A stretch of DNA of 64,000 bases from Novosphingobium sp. Rr 2-17 (lineage in GTDB: Bacteria > Pseudomonadota > Alphaproteobacteria > Sphingomonadales > Sphingomonadaceae). Below, in pieces: positions 51,942-60,228 of the stretch (positions within the stretch are counted from its first letter, which is position 1; every line of letters begins with the position of its first letter). Both the position numbers and the translations under genes were made by a program. The notes under the pieces are model-generated. The model ran no database searches, was not told the DNA's origin, and was given only the letters and a program-made list of their open reading frames with translations. The stretch covers positions 1 to 64,000 of the forward strand of contig NZ_AKFJ01000012.1 in the NCBI RefSeq assembly GCF_000272475.1. Direction: 5' to 3'.

Positions 51942-52343
51942 GTGTTTTTACCATTTCTGCCTTTGAAGCGTTATGCGGAATTTCATGGGCGTTCCAGTAG
52001 GGCAGAATATTGGAGTTTTGTAGCGTTTATTAGTATAGGATATGCTGCGATTGTTGCCATGTTGGCAGCATCTGTGAGTGGATCGCTCAATGAGACGTAT
52101 TCAGAGCAAACTATATCAGCATTAACGTATTTTTTGTCTAGATTTGCAATAATTCCATATACGCTTGCTATTTTTGTACCTTATTTTGCAGTTCTAGTTC
52201 GTAGGTTGCATGACCAAGGCCGAACTGGATGGTGGCTGATAACTTTGTTGTTTCCCTATCTAGGTGTACCGATTCTTTGGGTGCTGACCTGTATAGAGGG
52301 AACTGTTGGTCCAAATCGTTTCGGCCCAGACCCGAAGGCGTAG
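51942..52343 (+). CDS. DUF805 family membrane protein (first copy)
   Basis: 133 residues from GTG 51942, preceded by GGGGAA; this start puts the family opening FLPFLPLKRYAEFHGRSSRA at the N-terminus. Features: GRSSRAEYWSF, four hydrophobic helices, VRRLHDQGRTGWW and the ending GPNRFGPDP, all typical of DUF805 inner-membrane proteins of unknown function. Base composition is much lower in GC than neighbours, with AT-rich codons, which points to transfer. A second, GC-rich member lies at 59527. Confidence 0.82.
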   Translation: MFLPFLPLKRYAEFHGRSSRAEYWSFVAFISIGYAAIVAMLAASVSGSLNETYSEQTISALTYFLSRFAIIPYTLAIFVPYFAVLVRRLHDQGRTGWWLITLLFPYLGVPILWVLTCIEGTVGPNRFGPDPKA

Positions 52344-52545
52344 GTCTCGATGAAACCAGGGCGATGTTGCGGAGAGTATAACGAAAGTACGGTGTTGAGC
52401 ATCACGCGATTGCAGGCTCAGTAGCTTCGTCTTTTCCTTTCGCCCGCAGAGTTCTCTTGTCGGCCCGCAGAGCGCGGCTCGCAATGATTGTAATTGCGCG
52501 TCAGCACATTACTCAAACCAACCCCCACTAACGCCACCCGCCGCC

Positions 52546-53073
52546 CTACTTCTCCAGCAACCTCGGCATCAACTGCACGAAGTTGCAGGGGCGGTTGCGG
52601 CTGTCGAGTTGTTCGGCGAGGATTTGGTCCCAGCCGTCTTTTACGGCGCCGTTGGAGCCGGGCAGGGCGAAGATGTAGGTGCCGCGCGCGACCACGGCCA
52701 TGGCGCGGCTTTGGACGGTGGAAGTGCCGATGGTCTTGAAGCTGATCCAGCGGAACAGCTCGCCAAAGCCGGGGATTTCCTTGTCCTTCACCCGGTCGAG
52801 CGCTTCGGGGGTCACGTCGCGGCCCGTCAGGCCGGTGCCGCCGGTGGTGACGATCGCGTCCACGCGGGGATCGTCGATCCAGTTGTTGAACACGCTGGCG
52901 ATAACGTCGGCATCGTCTTTTTCGATCGCGCGGTGGACCAGGGCGTGGCCGGCATCCTGAATGCGCTGGGCGAGGATGTCGCCCGAGGTATCTTCGGCCA
53001 GGGTGCGCGTGTCGGAGACGGTGAGGAGGGCGATGTTGATCGGCTGGAAGGTACGGCTGGGGTCAACGGGCAC
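52546..53073 (-). CDS. moaB: Molybdenum cofactor biosynthesis protein MoaB
   Basis: 175 residues from GTG 53073. MogA/MoaB fold that binds molybdopterin for adenylylation: LLTVSDTRTLAEDTSGD, the nucleotide/pterin site VTTGGTGLTGRDVTPEAL and FALPGSNGAVKDGWDQ. It overlaps the lytic transglycosylase stop by 11 bases and is coupled to it, an arrangement with no obvious functional logic. Far from modABC in this window. Confidence 0.95.
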   Translation of the reverse strand: MPVDPSRTFQPINIALLTVSDTRTLAEDTSGDILAQRIQDAGHALVHRAIEKDDADVIASVFNNWIDDPRVDAIVTTGGTGLTGRDVTPEALDRVKDKEIPGFGELFRWISFKTIGTSTVQSRAMAVVARGTYIFALPGSNGAVKDGWDQILAEQLDSRNRPCNFVQLMPRLLEK

Positions 53074-54874
53074 GCAGGATCGCTCCGTTGGCGTTCATGC
53101 GCACGCCTTGCGATCCGGTGAGGCCGGGGAAGGTGGGCCACATGCCTTGCACCAGTTGCATCCGGCTTTCGGACGGGCCGCCCGCCTGCCGCTCGTACAT
53201 CCAGTAATTGCGCATGACGATGTTCACGTAGCCGCGCGTCTCCCAATAGGGCAGCGATTCGATCCACAGCAGCGGGTCGCCCTGGTCCTTGATCTCGTCC
53301 TTCCAGCGCGTGATGGGAACGAGGCCGGCGTTGTAGGCGGCCATGACCTTGGGCAGCAGCCCCTGGGTGCCGGGCGCGGACTGCAGCACTTGCAAGTGGC
53401 GCTGGCCGAACGCCAGGTTGACCTCGGGCTTGTTGAGATCGGTGGCCGAGCCGAACACGCCGATCGCAGCGGCATTGTCTTGCGCGGCGGCCGGCATGAT
53501 CTGCATCAGCCCGCGCGCGCCGGCGGGGCTGACGACATTGGTGCGGAACACCGATTCCTGCAACGTGTGGGCATAGACCAACGCCGGGTCGATCTTCCAA
53601 CCGCCCACCGGCGTCCACTTGGGCGTGGGGAACCGGATGGCCGGCTCTGGCCTGCCGCCGGACGGGGCGTTGTAGGCCATCCATAGCTGGGTGGCGGGCA
53701 GCCCCAGATCGCGGGCAAGGCGGGTGAGCGGCGCGTATTGCGAGGCGTTGCCGATGCGCGCCTGATGGCGCAGCACTTCGTCGGCCAGGCCATCCTCGCC
53801 GATTTCCGCCAGTTCGACGGCGGTGCGCACATTGGCGTTGGTGCGCAGTTGCTGCCAATCGGCCTGGGTGAAGTCCGCGCCGGAATGCTGCTCGGGTATC
53901 TTCATGCCCAATTGTTCGGCGGCGAGCATACCGTACAGCGTCTCGTCACGCGCGGCAGCGAGGCGCAGCGCGGCGGCGGCTTGTTCCGGCTTGCGGCAGC
54001 GCACCAGCGAACGGCTGTTCCAGTAATGCGCGGCGCTGGTCAGTTCGGCATTGTCGGACGAGCGGGCCGCGCGCGCAAACGCGTCGGAGGCGCCGTCGCA
54101 GTCGCCCAGGCGCCAGGCGGCAAGCCCGGCGGTCCACCACGCCTCGCCCACCCAGGGGCCCGTGCCCAGTGCCGCCAGTTGCGCCATCTGGTACGCATTG
54201 GCGTCCTGGTTCTCGATATAGAAGCTCCAGGCGATCCGCTCACGCCATTCGGCCTGCGCCGAGGGGCTGACATTGGCGGCGATGCCATCGAGCAGCAGGC
54301 GCGCGCCCATCGGATCGTCGTTCTTGATCCGCTCCAGGATGCTGTTGGAGATGGCGGCGGGCATGGTGCCATCCTCGATCGAGGAAGGGCGCACGCGCTT
54401 GGCCATGGTGGGCAGGCGGGCAAAGGCTTGCTCGCTGGGCAGCGGCGGGAGGTTGGTGGCGCCGCGCTTTAATGCCAGGCGGCTGATCTGGTCGGCTTCG
54501 GGAAGGTCCGTCCCTTGGGCCAGCCAGGCCTGCAGTTCGGACAATTCGATCTTGGGGGAACCTTGGGCGAGGTAGTATTCGGCGCGGGCTTGTTGGTGGA
54601 GCGGGCCGTCGGGGCGATCGGCGAACAGCTTTTGTACGACCGACCAGTTCTTGCTTTCGATCGCGTCGAACACTTGTTTGTAATACGCCCGGTCGTCCTG
54701 GCTCAGCAGCGAGGGGACGGCGGTGCGATCGGCGCGGGTGCGGAAATAATCCACCGCCGCGCTGTTGGCGAAAGCCGGCACGGCGGACACCGTCGCGGCA
54801 GCAGTGAGCGTGAAGCCCGCAACCCATCTTGCTGTCGATTTCAACGCATAACCCCGCAAGTCATTTCCCGCCAT
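53063..54874 (-). CDS. slt: Soluble lytic murein transglycosylase
   Basis: Periplasmic enzyme, 603 residues, that cleaves glycan strands to 1,6-anhydro ends. Signal peptide (VAGFTLTAAATVSAVPAFA), a long alpha-helical superhelix with TPR-like repeats (~50-440), and the C-terminal SLT domain with catalytic Glu in HTLQESVFRTNVVSPAGARG followed by LMQIMPAAAQDNA, and YNAGLVPITRW. Length fits Slt70. ATG 54874 has AGGG close by. Confidence 0.93.
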   Translation of the reverse strand: MAGNDLRGYALKSTARWVAGFTLTAAATVSAVPAFANSAAVDYFRTRADRTAVPSLLSQDDRAYYKQVFDAIESKNWSVVQKLFADRPDGPLHQQARAEYYLAQGSPKIELSELQAWLAQGTDLPEADQISRLALKRGATNLPPLPSEQAFARLPTMAKRVRPSSIEDGTMPAAISNSILERIKNDDPMGARLLLDGIAANVSPSAQAEWRERIAWSFYIENQDANAYQMAQLAALGTGPWVGEAWWTAGLAAWRLGDCDGASDAFARAARSSDNAELTSAAHYWNSRSLVRCRKPEQAAAALRLAAARDETLYGMLAAEQLGMKIPEQHSGADFTQADWQQLRTNANVRTAVELAEIGEDGLADEVLRHQARIGNASQYAPLTRLARDLGLPATQLWMAYNAPSGGRPEPAIRFPTPKWTPVGGWKIDPALVYAHTLQESVFRTNVVSPAGARGLMQIMPAAAQDNAAAIGVFGSATDLNKPEVNLAFGQRHLQVLQSAPGTQGLLPKVMAAYNAGLVPITRWKDEIKDQGDPLLWIESLPYWETRGYVNIVMRNYWMYERQAGGPSESRMQLVQGMWPTFPGLTGSQGVRMNANGAILRAR

Positions 54875-54912
54875 TTATACCCTGGCTATACCTTGGCACG
54901 CGGGGCCGTGTT

Positions 54913-55662
54913 TTAGACGGCAATACCCTCAAGCCAGGCCCGCCACAGCGCCGCTTTCGCGCGTGGCTGACTGGCCAACGCGCGCAACGCCCAAGAGGCA
55001 ATCATAGGTATCTTGGCACCTTCATGGTTAAACGTGCGCAAAACGGCAGGGCCTTGCGGTGGTTCGTGGCCCAGAAGCGACAGAACGTTGCTTCCCAGCA
55101 CGAAAAGCCGCTGGGGAGCCACAAGGGCGATATGCTGGGTCAGGACCGCACCCAGACCACGCTCGGTCATCTCGGTCCAGTCGGCGCCCGGGGTGTGGCG
55201 GGGCAGGGCGCTGGCGACATAGGCGTGGTCCGCTGCGATGCCGAACGCCGTCAGCATGGCGCTGAGCAGCCGGCCTTGCGAGCCGGCCAGCAGCACATCG
55301 CCGTCCTCGCTCTCAGGCTCCTCGACCAGCACCATCACTTTTGCGCCTTTGACCCCGCGCGGCGGAACGCGCAAACCGGCGCCGCCTTCGGTCAGCAGCG
55401 GCTCTGTCATCCACCATTCCTTGAACGCAGGCAGATCGGCTGGCAGCGTCGCCGGATCGATACGCGGACGTTCGGGCGCAGCCGCCTCCACCTTGCGCGG
55501 CTGTGGGCGAGGGCGCGGCTCGCCCGGGGCCAGCTCAACCTCGGGCGGGGCGAGCCAGGTCGCCGGCTCGTCGAGAAAGTCACAGTCGACCCCAGCGGTG
55601 CGCCACCAGTCCAGCGCGCCGCTGATGTCGTCCAGAAATTCAGGATTTGGGCGGTGATCCAT
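54913..55662 (-). CDS. Degenerate uracil-DNA glycosylase-like protein
   Basis: 249 residues. The second half follows the family-4/5 UDG plan, but the key motifs have changed: VMVLVEEPESEDGDVLLAGS replaces the usual GE-x-PG…G-x-PF-x-G block, and the C-terminal histidine motif is replaced by MIASWALRALASQPRAK. The N-terminal ~110 residues are a Pro/Arg linker after a helix (PNPEFLDDISGALDWWRTAG). Catalysis by the normal mechanism is doubtful; it may bind DNA or be repurposed. ATG 55662. Divergent from ETF-QO. Confidence 0.75.
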   Translation of the reverse strand: MDHRPNPEFLDDISGALDWWRTAGVDCDFLDEPATWLAPPEVELAPGEPRPRPQPRKVEAAAPERPRIDPATLPADLPAFKEWWMTEPLLTEGGAGLRVPPRGVKGAKVMVLVEEPESEDGDVLLAGSQGRLLSAMLTAFGIAADHAYVASALPRHTPGADWTEMTERGLGAVLTQHIALVAPQRLFVLGSNVLSLLGHEPPQGPAVLRTFNHEGAKIPMIASWALRALASQPRAKAALWRAWLEGIAV

Positions 55663-55762
55663 GCGGCGGGTCTTGACCTGCCGCGCCCGACCAATCAAGG
55701 CGTTTTCAAGATTTAATCGCGCGGCTAAGCGTGAACGGGATAGAGAAAGCCAAGGGGCTGCC

Positions 55763-57415
55763 ATGATCGAACGTGAAGAGATGCCTTACGACGTGGTGAT
55801 CGTGGGCGGCGGGCCGGCAGGTCTGGCGACGGCGATCCGGTTGAAGCAACTCGATGCGGAGTTGTCGGTCTGCGTATTGGAGAAGGGCTCCGAGATCGGC
55901 GCCCACATCCTCTCGGGCGCAACGATCGATCCGCGGGCGCTGGATGAACTGCTGCCGACGTGGCGCGACGACGGCTGCCCGCTGGCGCAAGTGCCGGTGA
56001 CGGACAATTGGCACTGGCACCTGACCAAGAAGAAAAAGGTCTCGCTGCCGCACGCGTTCATGCCGCCGCTGATGTCGAACAAGGGCAACTACACCGGCTC
56101 GCTGGGCAATCTGTGCCGCTGGCTGGCCGAGCAGGCCGAAGCGCTGGAGATCGAGATATTCCCAGGCTTCCCCGCCGCCGAGATCCTTTTTGACGACAAC
56201 GGCGCCGTGATCGGGGTGCAAACCGGCGACATGGGCGTCGATCACGCGGGCAATCCGCGCGACGATTACCAGCCCGGCATGAACCTGCTGGGCAAGTACA
56301 CCGTGTTTTGCGAAGGCGCGCGCGGTCACCTGACCAAGCGCTTGAAGGCCAAGTTCAACCTCGAAGCCGATTGCCAGCCGCAGATCTATGGCCTGGGCAT
56401 CAAGGAGCTGTGGGACATCCCGGCGGACAAGCACGTCCCCGGCCGAGTGATCCACACCCAGGGCTGGCCGATGAGCGAAAGCGATAGCTGGGGCGGCGGC
56501 TTCCTGTACCACCAGGCCAACCACCAGGTGGCGCTCGGCTTCGTCACCGCGCTCGATTACAAGAACCCTTACGTCAATCCGTTCGAGGAGTTCCAGCGCT
56601 GGAAGCAGCACCCGGACATCCGTGCGATCCTGGAAGGCGGCAAGCGGGTGGCCTATGGCGCGCGCGCGATCAACGAAGGCGGCTGGCAATCGGTGCCGCA
56701 CCTCGCGTTCCCCGGCGGGGTGCTGGCGGGTTGTTCGGCGGGCTTCGTCAACGTGCCAAGGATCAAGGGCACGCATACCGCTATGAAAAGCGGGATGCTG
56801 GCCGCCGATGCGATCGCTGCCGCCGTCAAGGCCGGGCGCGAGCAGGATGCGCTGGACGAATACGATGCCGCCGTGCGCTCAAGCTGGATCGCCGACGAAT
56901 TGAAGCTGGTCCAGAATGCGGAGCCGATGGTCGCCAAGTGGGGCGGCGAGCTGGGCACGGTGCTGGCGGGCGCCGACATGTGGCTGCGCACGCTGTTTGG
57001 TTTCGGCCTCGCCAAGCCGATGAAGCACCACACCGACGCCAGCGAGACCGGGCGTGCCGACCTTTACCAGCCGATCGCCTATCCCAAGCCCGACGGCGTC
57101 ATCAGCTTTGATCGGCTGACCAGCGTCGCCTATTCGTTCACCAACCACGAGGAAGACCAGCCGGTTCATCTCAAGGTGGCCGATATGGACTTGCAGAAGG
57201 TAAGCGAGCTGGGCGTCTTTGCTGGCCCTTCGACGCGGTACTGCCCCGCCGGCGTCTACGAGTGGCTGGTGGACGAAGGCACGGGCGAGCCCAAGTACCA
57301 GATCAACGCGCAGAACTGCGTCCACTGCAAAACCTGCGACATCAAGGACCCCAACCAGAACATCAACTGGGTCACCCCCGAAGGCGGCGGCGGCCCCAAC
57401 TACCCGAATATGTAA
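55763..57415 (+). CDS. Electron transfer flavoprotein-ubiquinone oxidoreductase
   Basis: Membrane-associated ETF:quinone reductase, 550 residues, feeding electrons from acyl-CoA and amino-acid dehydrogenases into ubiquinone. FAD site VVIVGGGPAGLATAIRLKQL, HILSGATIDPRALDELLP, the quinone-binding region, and C-terminal [4Fe-4S] site CPAGVYEW … NCVHCKTCDIKDPNQNINW. ATG 55763 chosen; the longer frame back to 55661 overlaps the divergent promoter. Confidence 0.96.
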   Translation: MIEREEMPYDVVIVGGGPAGLATAIRLKQLDAELSVCVLEKGSEIGAHILSGATIDPRALDELLPTWRDDGCPLAQVPVTDNWHWHLTKKKKVSLPHAFMPPLMSNKGNYTGSLGNLCRWLAEQAEALEIEIFPGFPAAEILFDDNGAVIGVQTGDMGVDHAGNPRDDYQPGMNLLGKYTVFCEGARGHLTKRLKAKFNLEADCQPQIYGLGIKELWDIPADKHVPGRVIHTQGWPMSESDSWGGGFLYHQANHQVALGFVTALDYKNPYVNPFEEFQRWKQHPDIRAILEGGKRVAYGARAINEGGWQSVPHLAFPGGVLAGCSAGFVNVPRIKGTHTAMKSGMLAADAIAAAVKAGREQDALDEYDAAVRSSWIADELKLVQNAEPMVAKWGGELGTVLAGADMWLRTLFGFGLAKPMKHHTDASETGRADLYQPIAYPKPDGVISFDRLTSVAYSFTNHEEDQPVHLKVADMDLQKVSELGVFAGPSTRYCPAGVYEWLVDEGTGEPKYQINAQNCVHCKTCDIKDPNQNINWVTPEGGGGPNYPNM

Positions 57416-57435
57416 CGCATCCTCCCCGGCAAGAT

Positions 57436-57483
57436 CCTCCCCGTTGCGGGGAGGGGGACCATCCAAAGGATGGTGGAGGGGCA
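57436..57483 (+). repeat. 48-base palindromic repeat, copy 1
   Basis: TCCTCCCC-GTTGC-GGGGAGG followed by GGACCATCC-AAA-GGATGG and TGGAGGGGC: two small hairpins in series. The opening TCCTCCCC is also repeated at 57421-57428. Copy 2, inverted, is at 57922-57969; outside the two loops the copies differ at only two bases. Confidence 0.85.
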
Positions 57484-57545
57484 CGTTCGATTTACATAAC
57501 CCAAATTTAACCCGCCACCCCGCGCCCGCCTGCTACCGTCTGGCG

Positions 57546-57976
57546 ATGATCACCGGCCCCCGCCCCAGCATCAAACTCGCCCGCAAACTGCGCAGCGAAA
57601 TGACGCTCCCCGAAGTCTTGCTCTGGCGCGAACTTCGCAAACGCCCGGCAAACCTCAAGTTCGCCGCCAGCATCCTGCCGGCGTCTACATCCTCGATTTC
57701 TATTGCGCCGCCGCGCGCCTCGCGATCGAGGTTGACGGCAGGGCGCATGACTCTATGCGCGCCGCACAGGCCGATGCCGCCCGCTCGCATTTCCTGCGCT
57801 CGCAAGGCGTGGCGACGTTGCGAGTGCCGGCGAAGGTCATTCTGGAAGACGTGAACGTGGCGGTGATGCGGATCGTGGAAGTTTGTGGATTGCGGGGGTT
57901 AGGGCTGGGCAGTTCGGCTGTGCTCCTCCGCCATCCTGCGGATGGTCCCCCTCCCCATGCTGGGGAGGATGTGTGA
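57546..57976 (+). pseudogene. DUF559 endonuclease-like gene, frameshifted
   Basis: Frame 1 from ATG 57546 reads PSIKLARKLRSEMTLPEVLL then WRELRKRPANLKF; frame 2 continues RRQHPAGVYILDFYCAAARL, AIEVDGRAHDSM and RSHFLRSQGVATLRVPA. Adding one C near 57663 (TTC-CGC in place of TTC-GCC) gives one frame of about 143 codons with the DUF559 pattern K-F-R-R-Q…Y-x-x-D-F-x-C…E-x-D-G-x-x-H, a Vsr/restriction-endonuclease-like fold with D and E-x-D-G as likely metal ligands. The C-terminal ~20 codons read through repeat copy 2. It is flanked by inverted copies of a palindromic repeat, suggesting one unit. Confidence 0.8.
57922..57969 (-). repeat. 48-base palindromic repeat, copy 2 (inverted)
   Basis: Reverse complement of copy 1 apart from the two loops and two bases. 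Its last bases, GGGGAGGA (57962-57969), form the ribosome binding site of ispE, which starts at 57973. Confidence 0.85.
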
Positions 57977-58782
57977 ACGAAGTCGCTTACGCCAAGATCA
58001 ACCTTGCGCTGCATGTTCGGCGGCGGCGGGATGATGGCTATCACGAGTTGGAAACGCTGTTTGCCTTCGTCGATGATGGTGACCGGTTGACGGCAACACC
58101 AACGCAGGCGGATGCGCTGACGACGCATGGCGAGTTCGCCGCGAAGATCGACGATCCGTTCGGCAACATCGTCGCCAAGGCGCTGTCGGCCTTGCCGCAT
58201 GGCAAGGGCTGGGCGGTGACGCTTGAAAAGCGCCTGCCAGTGGCGGCGGGGCTGGGCGGTGGTTCGGCGGATGCGGGCGCGATCTTCCGTATGGTCGAGC
58301 GCGCGCACGATCTTCCCGAAGACTGGCAGACGCGCGCTGCCAAGCTGGGCGCGGACGTGCCTGCGTGCGTGCTGTCGCGCCCTTGCGTGGGCACCGGCAC
58401 CGGCACCGATTTGGCGCAAGTCAGCGATAACGACCTTGCCGGGTGCCCGGTCCTGCTCGTCAATCCGCGCCTGCCGGTGCCGACCGGGCCGGTGTTCGCG
58501 GCCTGGGACCGCGTCGATCGTGGCCCGATGCCCACAGGATCGCTGCGCACGATCGCGCTGGAAGGCCGCAACGATCTGGAAGCGCCGGCCATAGCGATCT
58601 GCCCGACCATCGCCGATGTGCTCTTCGCGCTTGGTGATACCGAGCCGTTCCTCGCCCGCATGTCCGGCTCGGGCGCGACGTGCTTTGCCTTGTACGATAG
58701 CCTCGTGGATCGCGATGCTGCCGCCGCGCAGATCGCAACCAATCACCCCGACTGGTGGCAAATGCCTGGAAAGCTGCGATAG
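57973..58782 (+). CDS. ispE: 4-diphosphocytidyl-2-C-methyl-D-erythritol kinase
   Basis: GHMP kinase of the MEP isoprenoid pathway, 269 residues. GTG 57973 gives the family start NEVAYAKINLALHVRRRRDD; GHMP motif LPVAAGLGGGSADAGAIFR and the C-terminal RMSGSGATCFALYDS are intact. The ribosome binding site is the GGGGAGGA edge of repeat copy 2, only about four bases from the start, and the start overlaps the DUF559 stop. Confidence 0.95.
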   Translation: MNEVAYAKINLALHVRRRRDDGYHELETLFAFVDDGDRLTATPTQADALTTHGEFAAKIDDPFGNIVAKALSALPHGKGWAVTLEKRLPVAAGLGGGSADAGAIFRMVERAHDLPEDWQTRAAKLGADVPACVLSRPCVGTGTGTDLAQVSDNDLAGCPVLLVNPRLPVPTGPVFAAWDRVDRGPMPTGSLRTIALEGRNDLEAPAIAICPTIADVLFALGDTEPFLARMSGSGATCFALYDSLVDRDAAAAQIATNHPDWWQMPGKLR

Positions 58783-58791
58783 TCGTCCCCG

Positions 58792-59514
58792 ATGGAGACC
58801 GAAACCCACCGCCTGCTGGGCGAGCCAACCCCTGGCGGCTTGCTGATCGTTGCCGACCACGCGTCCAACCGCGTGCCCCATGATGTGGTCCTGGGCATCG
58901 CGCCCGAGCGCATGGGTGAGCACATCGCCATCGACATCGGCGTTGCCGGCGTGGCGGAGCGGATGGTCGGGGGCGCCACTGCGGCTTATATGGCCAACGT
59001 CAGCCGCCTGGTGTGTGATTTCAACCGCTATCATGACGCCCCCGGCGTCGTCCCCGAAACCAGCGACGGCCACGCGATCCCCGGCAACCACCTCACGCCC
59101 GAAGCCCGCGCGGCCCGGATCGCGCGCTTTTTCGAACCCTATCACGCGCGCCTTGCCGACCTGCTGGAATTCACGCCCCCGGCGCTGATCTTGTCGCTTC
59201 ACAGCTTCACCCCCGCGCTCGCCACCAGCGACGCCCCGCGCCCCTGGCACGTCGGCGTGCTCTATAACCAGGACGAGCGCGCCGCACGCATCGCGATCCC
59301 CTTGCTCGAAGCCGAAGGGCTGAACGTGGGCGACCAGCAACCCTATTCCGGCAAATTGCTCAACGCGACGATGAACCGCCACGCCGACGCCCGCGGCCGC
59401 GCGTATCTTGGCATCGAAATCCGCCAGGACCTGATCGGCGACGCGCCGGGCCAAGCGATATGGGCCGAACGGCTAGCAAGGATTTGCGCAGCGGTGATGC
59501 AAGCCTTGCGGTAG
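58792..59514 (+). CDS. N-formylglutamate amidohydrolase
   Basis: 240 residues. FGase family: LLIVADHASNRVPHDV (metal-binding H-x2-N), ADIGV-like AIDIGVAGVAERM, CDFNRYHDAP, LHSFTP and GIEIRQDLIG. Splits N-formylglutamate in histidine breakdown or a related N-formyl compound; no other hut genes are near. Nine bases behind ispE, so probably co-transcribed. Confidence 0.92.
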   Translation: METETHRLLGEPTPGGLLIVADHASNRVPHDVVLGIAPERMGEHIAIDIGVAGVAERMVGGATAAYMANVSRLVCDFNRYHDAPGVVPETSDGHAIPGNHLTPEARAARIARFFEPYHARLADLLEFTPPALILSLHSFTPALATSDAPRPWHVGVLYNQDERAARIAIPLLEAEGLNVGDQQPYSGKLLNATMNRHADARGRAYLGIEIRQDLIGDAPGQAIWAERLARICAAVMQALR

Positions 59515-59526
59515 GGGAGAGAAAGC

Positions 59527-60102
59527 ATGATCAGAAGGCACGTCTCAGGGTTGTTCAGATTTTCTGGACGTGAAACTCGTGGCGAGTTCTGGCCGTGGGC
59601 AGGAATAGCCTTCGCTCTTATAGTAGTAGGCATGATGGTGATCATGGTTCCGACACTGACGTCCAGCTTGGCGCGGATGCAACAATTTGCGGTCCAACAC
59701 CCAGAGCAGTCGACCGTGATTTCGGGGCCAGGCCACTACGAAGTACGGATCGAAGGCAATCACCCCGAGCTTATGCCAGATATGAGCGGGATTGCTGGCG
59801 CGATGATCGGCGTTAGCGCAATAGCCATACTGTTGCTGGCAGCAGCGGTGTCACGTCGGCTTCATGACACCGGGCGGCGCGGCTGGTGGGGACTGTTGCC
59901 GCTGCCTTTTCTGTTCGCCGGATTTGTTTTCATGCCGCGCCTCTTTGCGCAAGTGTCCGACGGCGCTTCCCCCGACATGGGACTGTTCGGTTTGTTGTTT
60001 CTAAACAACATGGTTTATCTAGGCTCTCTTGCGGTGTTGGTGATCTTGCTCGCTCAGCCAGAACAGCGGCAGGCCAATCGGTTTGGACCTCCAGCGTCGT
60101 GA
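59527..60102 (+). CDS. DUF805 family membrane protein (second copy)
   Basis: 191 residues. LFRFSGRETRGEFWPW, a helix, a ~65-residue periplasmic-like loop, then two to three helices with VSRRLHDTGRRGWWGLLP and the ending RQANRFGPP. Same family as 51942 but longer and with GC-rich codons like its neighbours, so the two are not recent duplicates. GAGAG precedes the ATG. Function unknown. Confidence 0.88.
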   Translation: MIRRHVSGLFRFSGRETRGEFWPWAGIAFALIVVGMMVIMVPTLTSSLARMQQFAVQHPEQSTVISGPGHYEVRIEGNHPELMPDMSGIAGAMIGVSAIAILLLAAAVSRRLHDTGRRGWWGLLPLPFLFAGFVFMPRLFAQVSDGASPDMGLFGLLFLNNMVYLGSLAVLVILLAQPEQRQANRFGPPAS

Positions 60103-60129
60103 GGACCATCCTGGCTGCACCAAAATTTG

Positions 60130-60144
60130 CGTAATTAAATTACG
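60130..60144. promoter_or_regulatory. 15-base palindrome upstream of ilvD
   Basis: CGTAATT-A-AATTACG is a perfect dyad 84 bases before the ilvD start; followed by AATTG-AAAC-CAATT (60155-60168). Possible operator; regulator unknown. Confidence 0.4.
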
Positions 60145-60228
60145 AAAACTGGCGTTGAATTGAAACCAATTGACGTGTAGGGGCGGCGCAACCGAGCGCG
60201 CATCCTGCGCTACGACCGGAGTTGCCCC

